Assembly (NCBI GenBank): GCA_964019415.1
Contig: OZ025889.1
Location: 124,001-188,000, forward strand
Origin: Ianthella basta
Taxonomy: Eukaryota; Porifera; Demospongiae; Verongiida; Ianthellidae
Length of the DNA stretch: 64,000 bases
Reading direction: 5' to 3'
In this document: positions 43,011 to 58,237 of the stretch, piece after piece
How positions within the stretch are numbered: the first letter of the stretch is position 1
Layout of the letters: each line of letters begins with the position of its first letter
Made by a program: the position numbers and the translations under genes
The notes under the pieces: generated by a model
The model's input: the letters and a program-made list of their open reading frames with translations, nothing else
What the model was told of the DNA's origin: nothing
Database searches by the model: none

Positions 43011-46000
43011 ATGGCGTCACAAGGTAATCGCAGTGTGAGGCCTGGGGAATGCCAGCAAATAGTCATTCGCTTCGTCGCCCCCGACGGGCGCGTGCATAGC
43101 ATGCCCAGGGAAGAATTTGAGCGCCGAAGGAAGGAAGAGGCGGAAAAGTTGAAGACTAAGTTAGCTATTAATGACCTCAAGGTGGGTTTGCTGTGAGATT
43201 CGATGCGCACTGCATTCGTACTAATGCACGATTTTTCTGCATATGTTGGGGCGGACCCCGCCCTGCGTGCGTGCGACGGAATGTCTCGAAGTGTGTGTTC
43301 TTCCCTGTGCTCAGGTTGCGTGCGAGTCCCGGTTGGTCAAGGTCACGTGGGAGCCATGTGCTGTCTCTCCATGTCAGTACGCAGTCCGCCTGCAGGCCAG
43401 TGGGGCAAAGAGTGCCAAGACTGTGTACCAGTGAGGCCTGCACACGTCATGTGACTATCATGTGACCATGTCACTCCTGTACCCTCGTGTACCCAGGGGC
43501 GCTGACACCAACTATGAGGTGGGGCCACTCCAGCCTGGTCAGAGCTACTCACTGCAGTGAGCGATGGTTCCCTGTCACTACCAGTGTGTCATGCTTTGTC
43601 ACTTCACCTCACCCTCTTCCACTCACTCTATGTCACACTTTGTCACCCTCTCAGTGCTCCCACTCACCCTGCGTCACCCTCTGTTATCATCATCATCATC
43701 ATTATTTTTAAGAGAGTAACAGCTTGCATGAAAGCAGCTGATACAAAGGTGTCATTCACCCTACGTCACCCTCTGTCACTCACCCTGCATCAACCTCTGT
43801 CTGCTAAACTTGTGCTTGTAATGTTGCAGTGTGAGTGCCAGCCTTGATCCAGTGCAAGGAGAGGAGAGCACAGGTGAGCTGACTGACTGAGCTGACTGAC
43901 TGAGCTGACTGACTGAGCTGACTGACTGAGCTGACTGACTGAGCTGACCGACTGAGCTGACCGACTGAGCTGACCGACTGAGCTGACCGACTGAGCTGAC
44001 CGACTGAGCTGACCGACTGAGCTGACCGACTGAGCTGACCGACTGAGCTGACCGACTGAGCTGACCGACTGAGCTGACCGACTGAGCTGACCGACTGAGC
44101 TGACTGACTGAGCTGACTGACTGAGCTGACCGACTGAGCTGACCGACTGAGCTGACCGACTGAGCTGACCGACTGAGCTGATCGACTGAGCTGACCGACT
44201 GAGCTGACTGACTGAGCTGACTGACTGAGCTGACTGACTGAGCTGACCGACTGAGCTGACCGACTGAGCTGACCGACTGAGCTGACCGACTGAGCTGACC
44301 GACTGAGCTGACCGACTGAGCTGACCGACTGAGCTGACCGACTGAGCTGACCGACTGAGCTGACTGACTGAGCTGACTGACTGAGCTGACCGACTGAGCT
44401 GACTGACTGAGCTGACTGACTGAGCTGACCGACTGAGCTGACCGACTGAGCTGACCGACTGAGCTGACCGACTGAGCTGATCGACTGAGCTGACCGACTG
44501 AGCTGACCGACTGAGCTGACCGACTGAGCTGACTGACTGAGCTGACTGACTGAGCTGACTGACTGAGCTGACTGAGCTGACTGACTGAGCTGACCGACTG
44601 AGCTGACTGACTGAGCTGACTGACTGAGCTGACTGATTGAGCTGACTGACTGAGCTGACCGACTGAGCTGACCGACTGAGCTGACTGACTGAGCTGACTG
44701 ACTGAGCTGACTGACTGAGCTGACCGACTGAGCTGACTGACTGAGCTGACCGACTGAGCTGACTGACTGAGCTGACCGACTGAGCTGACCGACTGAGCTG
44801 ACCGACTGAGCTGACCGACTGAGCTGACTGACTGAGCTGACCGACTGAGCTGACCGACTGAGCTGACCGACTGAGCTGACCGACTGAGGGAGAGCACAGC
44901 AGCCAGTGAGGCAGGCACTGATCAAGTGTTTCTTTCATCCTTGCCAGCTCAAGTCACAGTGCCTCCTGAGCCCCCAAGTAAACCACGTCGCCCAAGGTTT
45001 ACAACAAAGAGCAAATCAGCCATTACTCTGAAGTGGGCTGTAAGTGGACCCCTTCGCACCACTGACACCCTCACACAGTCCTCACACCGACACTCACACT
45101 GACCCTCACACTAGCCCTCACACCAGCACACTCACTAACCCTAACACCAGCACACTCACACTAACCCTCACACCAGCACACTCACACTAACCCTCACACC
45201 AGCACACTCACACTAACCCTCACACCAGCACACTCACACTAGCCCTCACACCAGCACACACACTAACCCTCACACCAGCACACTCATACTAGCCCTCACA
45301 CCAGCACACTCACACTAACCCTCACACCAGCACACTCACACTAACCCTCACACCAGCACACTCACACTAACCCTCACACCAGCACACTCATACTAGCCCT
45401 CACACCAGCATACTCACACTAACCCTCACACCAGCACACTCACACTAGCCCTCACACCAGCACACTCACACTAAACCTCACACTGCCCTTGGCCGGCATT
45501 ATTTTGCACAGGCACCAGAAAACAATGGGTCCTCGATTTCAAATTATGAACTGAAGTGGGTCAAGCATGACTCTGAAGGGTTTGTTCCACTGTACCTAGG
45601 AGGAGAGACCCAGTTCAAACTAGTACACCAGCTGGATTCCAGTCTCAGGTTCCAGTTCAGATTGAGAGCAAAGAATGAGGTTGGGTGGAGGTAGGTGTGG
45701 CATCACCTGGTTGGGTGGAGGTGGGTGTGGCATCACCTGGTTGGGTAGAGGTGGGTGTGGCATCACCTGGTTGGGTGGAGGTGGATGTGGCATCACCTGG
45801 TTGGGTGGAGGTGGGTGTGGCATCACCTGGTTGGGTAGAGGTGGGTGTGGCATCACCTGGTTGGGTGGAGGTAGGTGTGGCATCACCTGTGGTACCTCGT
45901 GTACTTCCTTGCCTGCTGTGTTACCTGTCATGTGTCACATCGTGTGTCACCTGTCATGTGTCACATGTTGTGTGTCACCTGTCATGTGTCACATGTTGTG

Positions 46001-49000
46001 TCATCCACTGTGCAGTGAGTGGAATGAGTTTGAATACCGCACTGAAATGGCTGTCCCAGGGAAACCCCCTCCACCTGCCATCACAGACATTGGTGTCACC
46101 TTCATCAGGGTACAGTGGGAGGAGATCAAGTCATGTGATGGTCATGTGATCACCTACAAGCTAGAGATGGAGGACCCCACCTCTGTAAGGCACTGCCTCA
46201 GGCATTATTGTACCACTGTGATGAGTAGTCTGGCGCGCCAGCCCCTATTATTGTGCAATAGCGCAATAATTTTTGTGTGTGGAGAAATAGGGACTGTAAG
46301 CAAGACTGTGATGATGATGATCCCAACTCCAAATTAGGGATACGGGTTTCAGACCGTGTATCAAGGAGAAGACTGCCACTGGAAACAGGAGCACTTATTT
46401 CGCAACAGTTGCTACAAGTTCCGTGTAAGTGGAGCTGGGAGTTCCCCTCCCCATACCACAGCTTGTATCAACAGTGGCCCCTTGTGCTCCCCTCTTGGTC
46501 CAGCTCTATGCTGTCAATGAACGAGGGGCGGGGCCACACAGTGAGGTGGTGGAGGGGTTGACACACCCAGACAAGCCTGGTGCGTGCATTGTGTTGTTGA
46601 CTGCTGCTGTTGCTAGGCAACACAACTAGGCAACATGTCATGTGACTTGACTCTACAGGTCCTCCTGCCAAGCTACGACCTCAAACAGTCAAGAGCAGAG
46701 AGATCGTGATAGTGTGGGGTGAGGGGTGAGGGATGCTAGTGAGGGGTGAGGGGTGAGAGGGTACTGGTATGGGATGAGGGGGATGAGTGCTGGTGATCAA
46801 ATACCTACTGTTGGTGTCCAGTACACCTCTTCCTTGTGTTCTGTTCCCAAGGAGTTCACTGTATGCATATATGAAGTTGACGGCTCCTGTCCCTTCATGC
46901 CCCACTGCAGACCCTCCAGCGGACAATGGAGGGTCTCCTGTGTCTACCTTTATAGTGGAAGTGTGGAGTGGCTCGGAGCGCAGAGTCCTAAAGGTGGAGG
47001 AGTCGGAAGTGGCCGTCCACAGCCTAGCCCCGGGGGTACCATACCAAGTCCGCATTGCAGCAACAAGCGACGGAGGTCAAGGAGAGGTCTGTGCTGCGAA
47101 GGGGCTAACTGCCTGGCCTCACCCTCCTCTCCCTCCCCCTTCAGTGGTCTAAGACGTGCAAAGTTACCACTGCCACAGAACGGCCATCAGAGCCTCTTGC
47201 TGTGGCCATTATGGGGTCACCACGGCAACACAGTATAACTCTTTGTTGGGGTGAGTAGTATAGTGCAATGAATGTCTTTGTGCAGCCACCTATTGTGTAT
47301 TTTCCCTAGACCCGCCCACCAGCAATGGGGGAGCCCCTATTGTGCACTATACAATTGAGTCGTGCACTGAAACACTGCCTTGGAAGGTTGTGGGCGTGGC
47401 TTCAGGAGACGCCTTTGAGTCACATGACCAACCACATGACAGGTCACATGACCAGTCAGTCAGACGGAACCACACTGTTGGCAGCTTGACCCCTGGGCAC
47501 TCCTATGGGTTCAGGGTGAAGTGTCAGAACTCCACTGGGGTGAGGAGACATCAGACAGTGTTTGCAGCAGCTCAGAATTGAGTGTGTGTTTCCCTCCCAC
47601 AGGACAGTCCCTGGTCGCCGGTGGTGTGGGCTAGCACTGCTCCCGGTGTACCAGGCCAGCCACATACCGTCTCGGTCACACCAAGAGGCCCTACAAGTGT
47701 TGTGTTCCACTGTCAGGTATGACTAGTAGCCCATTGGACTCTTAGGTTCCATGTGACTAGTAGCCCGTTGGACTCTTAGGTTCCATGTGACTAGTAGCCC
47801 ATTGGACTCTTAGGTTCCATGTGACTAGTAGCCCGTTGGTCTCTTAGGTTCCATGTGGCTAGTAGCCCATTGGTCTCTTAGGTTCCATGTGACTAGTAGC
47901 CCGTTGGTCTCTTAGGTTCCATGTGGCTAGTAGCCCATTGGTCTCTTAGGTTCCATGTGGCTAGTAGCCCATTGGACTCTTAGGTTCCATGTGGCTAGTA
48001 GCCCATTGGACTCTTAGGTTCCATGTGACTAGTAGTCTCGTTCCCAGCCCCCCAAAAGGTGGTCTGGCACATTTGCTCGATATTCTGATTATTTAAAAAC
48101 TTTCGGTATGTTGCGTCACCTGCATGCAAGAAGCACAATGATTGGGGCGCTTGCTAGAATCGCCTCAAGGGGCGGTAACGGACATTGAGAAACTGTACCA
48201 GGCCACCCTTCATAATTGTGAAAGCGGTAAAATTGGTTACAGTTTTATCTCATTTGATAGAATACCTAAATATGACTCACGTAGGTGAGCGAATGAAGCT
48301 GCTAAATTGCGTATCGCAAGACATGGAGGCGCTTGCCAAAATTTTGGCAAGCGCCCCAAGGGCGGTATCAAAATATCGAGCAAATGTGCCAGACCACCTT
48401 TCGGGCCATTGCAAAATGGCGACCGGAAGTGGGCTGGGGACGAGACTATGTGACTAGTAGCCCATTGGGCTCTTAGGTTCCATGTGACTAGTAGCCCATT
48501 GGACTCTTAGGTTCCATGTGACTAATAGCCCATTGGTCTCCTAAGGTCCATGTGACTAGTAGCCCATTGGACTCTTACAGTAGGTTCCATGTGACTAGTA
48601 GCCCGTTGGACTCATTGAACACCTTTGTGGCCCACTGAGCTCTATGAAATCTGACCCAGTCATACAGCCTATTGAGAAATCATTGTGGGAATGTTATTAG
48701 ATTCACAACTCGCCTCTGAACTTTGGCCTGAAGTGCAATATCCACAATACCTGAGCAGTGTAGCTCCATGCACTGATTTCAGTGCCAACTGAGGTCAAAG
48801 TCCAGAGGTGAGCCTTACTGGTGTGTGTTGGTGACAGCCATTTTACCTTAACTGCATCAGTCCCCAACGCTGGCTACGAGTACAATCCTGTCCCATTAAT
48901 TGGTTTGAACTGGTTGCAGCCAACCTGACTGTCACAATGTGGCACACATTGCCTTGTCCTTACAGTGCAGAGATGACTTCGGCAGCCGCGTTGTCTCCTA

Positions 49001-50931
49001 CAACCTTCGATATTGGCGGCAGGAGGAGGGAGAGGATGGAGCAAAGCGGTTCAAAGAGGTGTGAACAGGGGATGCCCCTCCTGGTGGTGATGTAATGCTG
49101 ATCCACTGTCCTTCCCCTCCAGGTTGCCTCAGTGGGTGACACCATAACCGCAACCAGCCTTCTGCCTGCTCATGAATATCATTATTGCTTGCAAGCTGTG
49201 AATGCAGTAGGGGTGGGGCAATGGGGTGTGGCAGCCTCGTTCTCAACCCCTCCCTCTTCACCATCACAAGTGGGAGGAGTCAAAGCTGTCAAACGGACAG
49301 CTAATGGATTTACAGTGGTCTGGTCCATTCCCTTGGAGAATGGAAGCCCCATTTCCAATTTTCATATTGAGTGTGGGGACAGGATTGTCGCAGTTGAGGG
49401 CACACAAACTGAGTTGGCCTTCTCAGATTTGAGGCCAGACACGACATACAGGTCAGCCGGCTCTGCTGCTCGACTGCACAGCATGTGCTGACTAGTGGTC
49501 CCCCTCCCCTCCCCTCCCCTCCCCTCCCCCTCCCCTCCCCTCCCGACCTTAGGGTCCGCTGTCAGGCAGAGAATCAAGTGGGCAAGGGTCCACTGAGGTC
49601 AGCTGTACTGGTGTTTGTCCTGTGCACTTCCTACTGTGTAGTGGGCATGCACTGGACTCATGTCAATGTAGTGTTCATGTGTTTGTGTGGTTGTGGGCGT
49701 CCTGTGTGTGTACACTGCTACATGACCACTGAGACACTGTACAACTGGAAGAGTAGCAGTTGTTTGGACAGCTCTCAAGCAGTCACAGCGTCACCCCTGT
49801 AGTGTTGTGACGGCGTCACCCCTGTAGTGTTGTGATGGCGTCACCCCTGTAGTGTTGTGACGGCGTCATCCCTGTAGTGTTGTGACGGCGTCCACCTTGT
49901 GCTCTTTCACAGTACCCCTCTGACAGTGAAGACCCTCCCCCCACCTCCTGCCCCGCCCACCCTCTCTCTTTTGTCAGCCACACCCACCTTTCTCAAACTA
50001 TCCTGGGACAAGAAGCAAAAGAAGTCGCCATCTGAGATCACATACAAACTGGAGCTCTTGCAAGAGGGGAGGTAAGCATGGAATGGGTGGGGCACTGTGC
50101 AGCAGACCCGCCCATCTGTGCTGCCCTTGAGCCCCTCCCCCTTGCCCCTCTGCAGTCCTACTGGTGCGCTAGTGTATGAGGGGGCGGGGCACAGCTTCAA
50201 GGTGAGCAGACTGACTCCAAACCAGCACTACCAGTTCCGAGTAGCAGCCGCTAACGAAGCAGGGGTGGGGCCATGGGGATCACCGGTCACTTTCTCCACT
50301 CTGCCCGCACTCCCAGACCCACCCAACGGTAAAGTGCACACACACGCACATGCACAGTGTGGTGGGACTGGCTAACTTGCTCTTCCCCCCGCCCCCTGCT
50401 CCTGCTCTGCCCACCACACCCTCAGGCTTCACTGTGTGTTGTGATGCCTTGCCTGTTGTATTCTCATGGCAGCCGTCGCCAGAGAGACAGGACAGAGCCA
50501 AGTTCCATTATGAAGTTCAGCTTAGTGTGGATGGAGGAGAGTACACTCAGGTGAGTCATGTGATGTCATGTGATGTTATGTGATGTCATGTGATTAGTAG
50601 GTCGAGTACCATGTAAGCTCTAATTTTTGCAGGACGAAAATTTCACAAATGGAAGGGTAATTCGCATTTATATTTTTGCAGATGGTTGCTTGGCTATTTA
50701 TATTAGTAACATATGCCATGTATTTACATATTGGGTGTGTAAAGCACAAAAAGTTTCGCAAGAATATATTTTCACGAGTGGTGGGTCCCTCTCGAAATTC
50801 ACAAAAACAAGTATTTCGAGTTAAAAACTCGTGGGGCTGCCGCCCCAACTCGAAATACTTGCTCCCTTTGGTCGCAGCTCTGTCACTCACAATAGGTAAA
50901 CATGACATTGTGTCAAACACCTCAGTAACCT

Positions 50932-50976
<45 letters not shown>

Positions 50977-51102
50977 ACTGCCACCAGACACATGAGACAC
51001 ACCGCACACACCAAACACACACACGCACACACACTGCACACCACACACACACACCAAACACACATGCGCAAACACAAACACCACACGCACACACACTGCA
51101 CA

Positions 51103-51197
<95 letters not shown>

Positions 51198-52530
51198 CAC
51201 ACACACAACACACATGCACAGAGAAGTCTCCAGCACAGACGGACACGTGACTGCTTACAGCACATGTATTTACCGTGAGCATGTACAGAAATATAATGAA
51301 CCCACAGTCGCGAGGGTAGCTAGTGTTCTGTGATGGCAAAAGCTACGTACGTTTGTTACAGCGCAGTACGCGTGGGCCAGGTTCTGAAGAGCATTTAGAA
51401 GAGCAACCGTGCGAGCTAAGCTTTTCAACGCTGGAAACAGTTGAAGAATGTTAACATGTACATATCACAGCGCTCACCAGTTTCTACGTTGCTCCTGTCA
51501 TGTGTTCCAGGCGGCGGAGTGAAGTCCTACGAGGTAGGCACGGCCATTATCGAAGCAGGCGCGGGGCGAAGTCGATGACCTGTTGGGCGCTGTCTCGAAG
51601 CTGTCTCTTTGCCCGTCGACCAGAAGTGCCGTAGGAGTCTGTTCCAGGATCAGAGGCGGAAAAGAACGTCAAAAGTTTCGCTAAGACGTCGTTTAGAAGC
51701 CGGTTTTCAAAGTCCCTTGGCCTCGAACACGGTCCACTTCCGGCCGAATAAAATGGCCGACAATATAAATTCCCTATACCCAATACTTCGCCCAACACAT
51801 TCAATATAAATGTAAGCATTGACGTACAACTGTAGGTTCGCGTATTATATATATATATATATCGTTCCGTAACATGAAGCCATACGAAAATGCCAATTTG
51901 AAAACAATATAGGGGCTGCCTGCGGCAGCCCCTAAAAACACAACTTGGAGCTTACACCATGCCATTGGCATGGTACAGTATGAGCTAATTAATTAGGTGG
52001 TCCATTTGTGATCTATCCTTTCACACAAACCCCAGACAGTTGGTCTGTGCAACACAAACAGCTTGCTCATTCCCATCCCAATATCGCAAGCTAGGAATGG
52101 GAATGGGAAGGGTGCCTCATAACATACTATGGCTGTGTCACACTCCATCACACACTGTTAATGTCGAGGGATGTCATTTGAGCCCGCCCCTTCCCTGCAG
52201 GTGTGTTCAACCTCTGGTGTGCAGTGCAGCCATGAGGGCTGCCAGCCTGGACCCACATACACTGCCCGTCTGAGGGTGGTAGGGGAGGAGCCGGTCACAT
52301 ATGGGAAATTCACAGAGTCCATCCAGTTTAGAGTACCTCCGCCCCAGCCGGTAGTGGAGGACATCCAACCTGACATCTCTCAAGCTGCAGAGCCACTAGA
52401 AGGACGCACAACCTCCAGTTCTCTGTCAGCAGTTGTGCCTCAGAAGATCCTCGCCCCCCTCCTGTTTGTTGTCATCTCAGGACTTGTTCTAGTGCTGGCT
52501 TTTGTACTTGGTGTGTACTTCCAGTTTTGA
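43011..52530 (+). CDS. Fibronectin type III membrane protein, FNDC3A/B type
   Basis: Tail-anchored FN3 protein of the FNDC3 family (secretory-pathway membranes in vertebrates). Twenty-one exons splice in frame to 977 aa: the first is 43011-43181, the last 52201-52530. I count nine FN3 domains, recognisable from recurrent WxPPxxNGG and Y-x-(F/V)-R motifs, after a short charged N-terminal region (FERRRKEEAEKLKTK). The C terminus is one hydrophobic segment (LLFVVISGLVLVLAFVLGV) followed by only YFQF. An in-frame ATG at 42966 would add 15 residues; 43011 is preferred because AAAATGGCG matches a short-leader start context. The long N-terminal region of vertebrate FNDC3A (about 1200 aa) is absent. 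Introns 4, 5, 6, 14, 17 and 20 carry repeats, and intron 14 a MITE. Confidence 0.93.
43874..44887. repeat. 13-bp minisatellite in FNDC3 intron 4
   Basis: About 78 copies of TGAGCTGACYGAC, starting at the splice donor itself (GTGAGCTGACTGACTGAGC at 43874). Thirteen is not a multiple of three and no minus-strand frame has a stop, so three parallel ORFs of about 380 codons (Ser/Val/Gln-rich) appear; they are artefacts. One irregular 8-bp unit lies near 44570. Confidence 0.97.
45065..45480. repeat. 26-bp minisatellite in FNDC3 intron 5
   Basis: About 15 units of CCCTCACACCAGCACACTCA followed by CACTAA or CACTAG, beginning about 25 bases after the donor at 45040. Confidence 0.95.
45680..45890. 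repeat. 30-bp minisatellite spanning the donor of FNDC3 intron 6
   Basis: Seven units of GGTTGGGTGGAG followed by GTGGGTGTGGCATCACCT. The first unit straddles the exon 6 end: GGTTGGGTGGAG is coding (Val-Gly-Trp) and GTAGGT is the donor at 45691. Each unit repeats the junction GGAG|GTRGGT. The first intronic unit contains an in-frame TAG, so use of any downstream copy would give a premature stop. Confidence 0.95.
47717..48615. repeat. 34-bp minisatellite in FNDC3 intron 14
   Basis: About nine units of CCATGTGACTAGTAGCCCAT followed by TGGACTCTTAGGTT run from the donor (GTATGACTAGTAGCCC at 47717) to 48030. Several more follow from 48448 to about 48615 after a MITE inserted into a unit. Confidence 0.95.
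48031..48447. mobile_element. 417-bp hAT-like MITE inserted in a minisatellite
   Basis: The termini AGTAGTCTCGTTCCCAG and CTGGGGACGAGACT match those of the element at 29999-30071. Inside them lies a long subterminal inverted repeat: GGTGGTCTGGCACATTTGCT with continuation GATATT near 48059-48086, against its complement near 48369-48401. The 8-bp direct repeat ATGTGACT flanks it (48023-48030, 48448-48455), although this motif is also part of the host repeat unit. There is no transposase, so it is non-autonomous. Confidence 0.7.
48616..48965. other. Remainder of FNDC3 intron 14
   Basis: Unique A/T-balanced sequence between the 34-bp array and the acceptor at 48965. I see no exon, RNA gene or repeat in it. 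Confidence 0.5.
49795..49895. repeat. 25-bp minisatellite in FNDC3 intron 17
   Basis: Four units of AGTGTTGTGACGGCGTCACC followed by CCTGT. Unlike most arrays here, it lies near the acceptor side (acceptor at 49912). Confidence 0.92.
50606..51970. other. Inserted repeats with strong hairpins in FNDC3 intron 20
   Basis: This 1.65-kb intron is the longest unique-looking one in the window. It holds a perfect 15-bp inverted repeat (50808-50822 and 50847-50861, CAAGTATTTCGAGTT) around GGGGCTGCCGCCCC. A second hairpin AGGGGCTGCC-TGC-GGCAGCCCCT lies at 51911-51933. The shared GGGGCTGCC motif and short matching ends (TAAGCTC near 50614, GAGCTTA near 51948) suggest one or more non-autonomous elements. 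A GC-rich stretch at 51500-51760 contains CCGGAAGT on the minus strand and a 90-codon minus ORF without recognisable homology. Confidence 0.4.
50935..51205. repeat. (AC)n-rich region in FNDC3 intron 20
   Basis: Three AC dinucleotide runs joined by degenerate CACACGCAC and CACCAAACAC stretches, about 270 bp in all. Confidence 0.95.
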
Positions 52531-52712
52531 AACGTATACGGGAGAATCCAAGGTTTTCCCTATGTCGTATATTTACACTCTGCACTTCTGTTACAAGATG
52601 GCGTCCCGCTGGGAAGTAGCCGTAAGCTCTGACCTTTGTCTTCGGCGTCCTGGCGAGTGCTAGGGTATTGGAGAAGGAGGCGGCACGGTAGGAAGTGGAG
52701 CGAGCGCTAGGG
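52531..52712. promoter_or_regulatory. FNDC3 3' end and PRKX-type kinase promoter
   Basis: A 182-bp gap between a stop codon and the next start codon on the same strand. It holds no AATAAA and no TATA box. CG content rises toward the kinase start. Confidence 0.35.
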
Positions 52713-55763
<3,051 letters not shown>

Positions 55764-56241
55764 CCACCAGAGCAATGTCATATATTGTTTTATAAACTTT
55801 TTACACTTCCACAACCAATCAACCGTACCTAGGTATCTTCGACAGTGTTTTGTGTACATGGCATCTACCCAACCTCATTCACCAACAGCATGCGTAGTCT
55901 CACCTCCAACCCCTTTCCTTGTGAGCCAACTTGGCAATGATCAGCTTGTCAAGAACAGGCTGGACACACAACTAAGGCTGGACCTAACCTCTGTGCAGGA
56001 GCCGCCCCAGCACTGTGGACCAATCCACTGCACATGCTGGGAGGATGCAGGCGAGCACACGGCATGCCCAATTGTGTGCCGGCTGGCTGCACCTTATAGC
56101 ACTCACATCGCTCCCTACAATGCAGCCACCTCACACACAGTGTCGTGCATGTATCAACTGAGATCACTGTCACATACGCACACACACCGTGTGCACACAA
56201 TTGCAATACATTGAGACAACACTGTCCATGCACAGTGGCTG
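55764..56241. other. Convergent 3' region between PRKX-type kinase and RPL8
   Basis: Two genes end toward each other, 478 bp apart. The sequence is unique and shows no gene. No perfect AATAAA is seen for either gene; TATAAAC near 55790 is the nearest A/T-rich candidate. Confidence 0.4.
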
Positions 56242-57939
56242 TTAGTCCTGCTGTTTGCCCGTCTTGCCACCGCGCAGCCGTCCAGTCCGGCGAGCAGCAA
56301 TCAGGCCAACCTTTCGGCCAGGGGGAGTGGACCTCTTGACTGTGCTGGGCTTGCCGATGTGTTGATGGTTGCCACCACCAAACGGATGCTCCACAGGCTG
56401 CAGGGGGAGAAGGGCAGGTTGCAGCCAGCAGACATCACTATGAACACATCACACCATCACTGTGTGCACAGGACCAGCTCAGGTCAGTCACTTCTCTCAA
56501 CACACTCCTCGGCTGAGGGTTGTGTATCTGCACACAATACTGCAAGTGGCACAATTCGTGATCACACCACCGAGTGGATCAACAGTATTTGTGGAGTCCA
56601 TTCCACACACAACAAATAGTGTACACTTTCAATAATGAATGTGATAAGCTAATTACATCAAAACAGTCCCTCTGCTCGGCAAACACCACATTCCTCTCAT
56701 AACAATCTCCACAGCAGACGTCACACCCACAGGACCGCTTAGCTGTTGGTAGTAATTTTAGAATCTCTCCTCTTCAAATTTCAATCATGCTTTCCTGCAG
56801 CATCCACTTTGTGAATCGCTGTTTATCAGAAGGTTGATTAGCACTTACCAGTGGTGGGCACCCAGACCCAGCTTGACCCGCACCCACGTGAAGGATCAAA
56901 CATGGTACTGGAGGACTCACAGAATGGCACAAAGCTGCCAGTGCTTTGCTGAGCCCTTGGTGTGACAAGTACACAGACCACATGAGCTGGTCAATGAGAC
57001 TACTAAAGTTTAACGTCTCGTGAAAGCTAAGGCCCCATCGGTACAAACTCCACTTTGCACTGGAGCACACCGCACAAACACGTTATCCTCTCCAGACACA
57101 CCCCCACTGGCCCCACCCACTCACGTTCATGGCCACACCCCTGACACGAGGCCAGGAGTTGCGCTTTGCCTTGTACTTGTGGTATGCGCGCCCCGCCTTG
57201 AGCAGGGGCTTGTCAATCCGCCCACCTCCAGACACAATGCCCACCTGAGCACGATTGGCTGATGGGAGGATCTTCTTCGCTCCAGAAGGCAACTTCACTC
57301 GCGTCTTGTGACTTTCTAAGTTGTGGGCAATGACAGTGGCGTAGTTGCCAGAGGCCCGAGCTAGCTTGCCCCGGTCACCCGCCTTCTCCTCAAGGTTGCA
57401 TACGATGGTTCCCTCAGGCATCGCACTCAATGGCAGAACATTACCCACCACCAAGTTGGCTGCAGCAACAGCAGTATAGAGCAACCAGTACACACAGCAC
57501 GCGCACACACACACAAGCACACAAACACACTGGCAATTGGTATTTTATTAAGTTAGTTAAAGACATCAATCAACTGTTACACTTTTGTTCAACAGCAACT
57601 GAATTCACAGGCACTGCACATAATCGACACACGCTCGCACTCATCCGACAAAGGCATACCTTTCTTCCCGCAGTAGACGAACTGGCCCGTGTATAGACCC
57701 TCTGTAGCGACGAATAGCTCCTGCCGCAAGCGATAGCGGTACGGGTCCCTGAAGACGACTCGCGCGAGGGGAGCGCCTCGCCCTGGGTCGTGGATGATCT
57801 CCTTGACGACGCCCTTGATGTAGCCGTGCCGCTCCGCGTAGTCCGACACACGCAACCGGGCCGCTCCCTTGCGATGCTTCGTGTGAGCCCTAAATATGCT
57901 GCCGCGCCCCTTCCGCTGCTGTCTGATGACACGTCCCAT
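56242..57939 (-). CDS. RPL8: Large ribosomal subunit protein uL2 (RPL8)
   Basis: Cytosolic 60S core protein next to the peptidyl-transferase centre. Three coding exons (57939-57660, 57459-57125, 56397-56242) splice in frame to 256 aa (human 257). The start [16 protein letters not shown], the [10 protein letters not shown] segment, LPSGAKK, the [13 protein letters not shown] stretch and [10 protein letters not shown] are family hallmarks. His216, the residue hydroxylated in human RPL8, is in its expected place. The ATG lies six bases after a 5'-UTR acceptor (57946-57947), so a non-coding first exon ends at 58052. The tail KTGKQQD differs from the vertebrate end. The gene is head to head with dyskerin. 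Intron 3 (727 bp) is large enough for a snoRNA, but I could not confirm one. Confidence 0.97.
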
Positions 57940-58237
57940 CTCCGACTGCAAAGGAGTAACACAAACGTGACGTGAACAGTACAACAGCACCAAACAACGC
58001 CGCAGCGCACAGATGGAAGACGATTCTTACAACATGTGGTCAGCTACTTACCTTCTTCTCAAGGTAACGGGAACGAGAAGGATCTAACGCGTCTTAGTTC
58101 GGTCGTTAGCCCCGCCCACCAGACCACGTGCTCTGAAGGAGCTGAAACACTGAGCACTCAGCAGCATCCCTCGTCCTGTTGCAGCGCGCACGTGACTCAG
58201 GTCCAGCTTGTGTGGTGTCGCGTCTCTCGAGTGCACG
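57940..58237. promoter_or_regulatory. Bidirectional promoter of RPL8 and dyskerin, with RPL8 non-coding exon
   Basis: The RPL8 leader exon ends at a consensus donor (minus strand, GAAGAAG|GTAAGT at 58052). A pyrimidine-rich CCTTCTCGTTCCC on the minus strand (about 58082-58070) looks like a 5' TOP transcription start. Between this and the dyskerin ATG at 58238 lie two perfect CACGTG boxes (58125-58130 and 58189-58194). Both genes are classical MYC-MAX targets in vertebrates, so shared growth control is plausible. Confidence 0.6.

Noticed and set aside
43776..44938. Three overlapping minus-strand ORFs of about 380 codons rich in Ser, Val and Gln
   Set aside because: All three frames of the same 13-bp minisatellite are open; this is an intronic repeat of FNDC3.
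45675..46337. Plus ORF reading through the FNDC3 exon 6 donor
   Set aside because: It uses a frame different from the FN3 coding frame; in the true frame a TAG follows the donor at once.
51547..51819. 90-codon minus ORF in FNDC3 intron 20 with a dibasic RRAKR stretch
   Set aside because: No family resemblance and no supporting splice or promoter evidence beyond one ETS-like site; recorded only as part of the intron insert.
56398..57124. snoRNA in RPL8 intron 3
   Set aside because: Ribosomal protein introns often host snoRNAs, but I could not find paired C/D boxes or a convincing H/ACA fold by eye.
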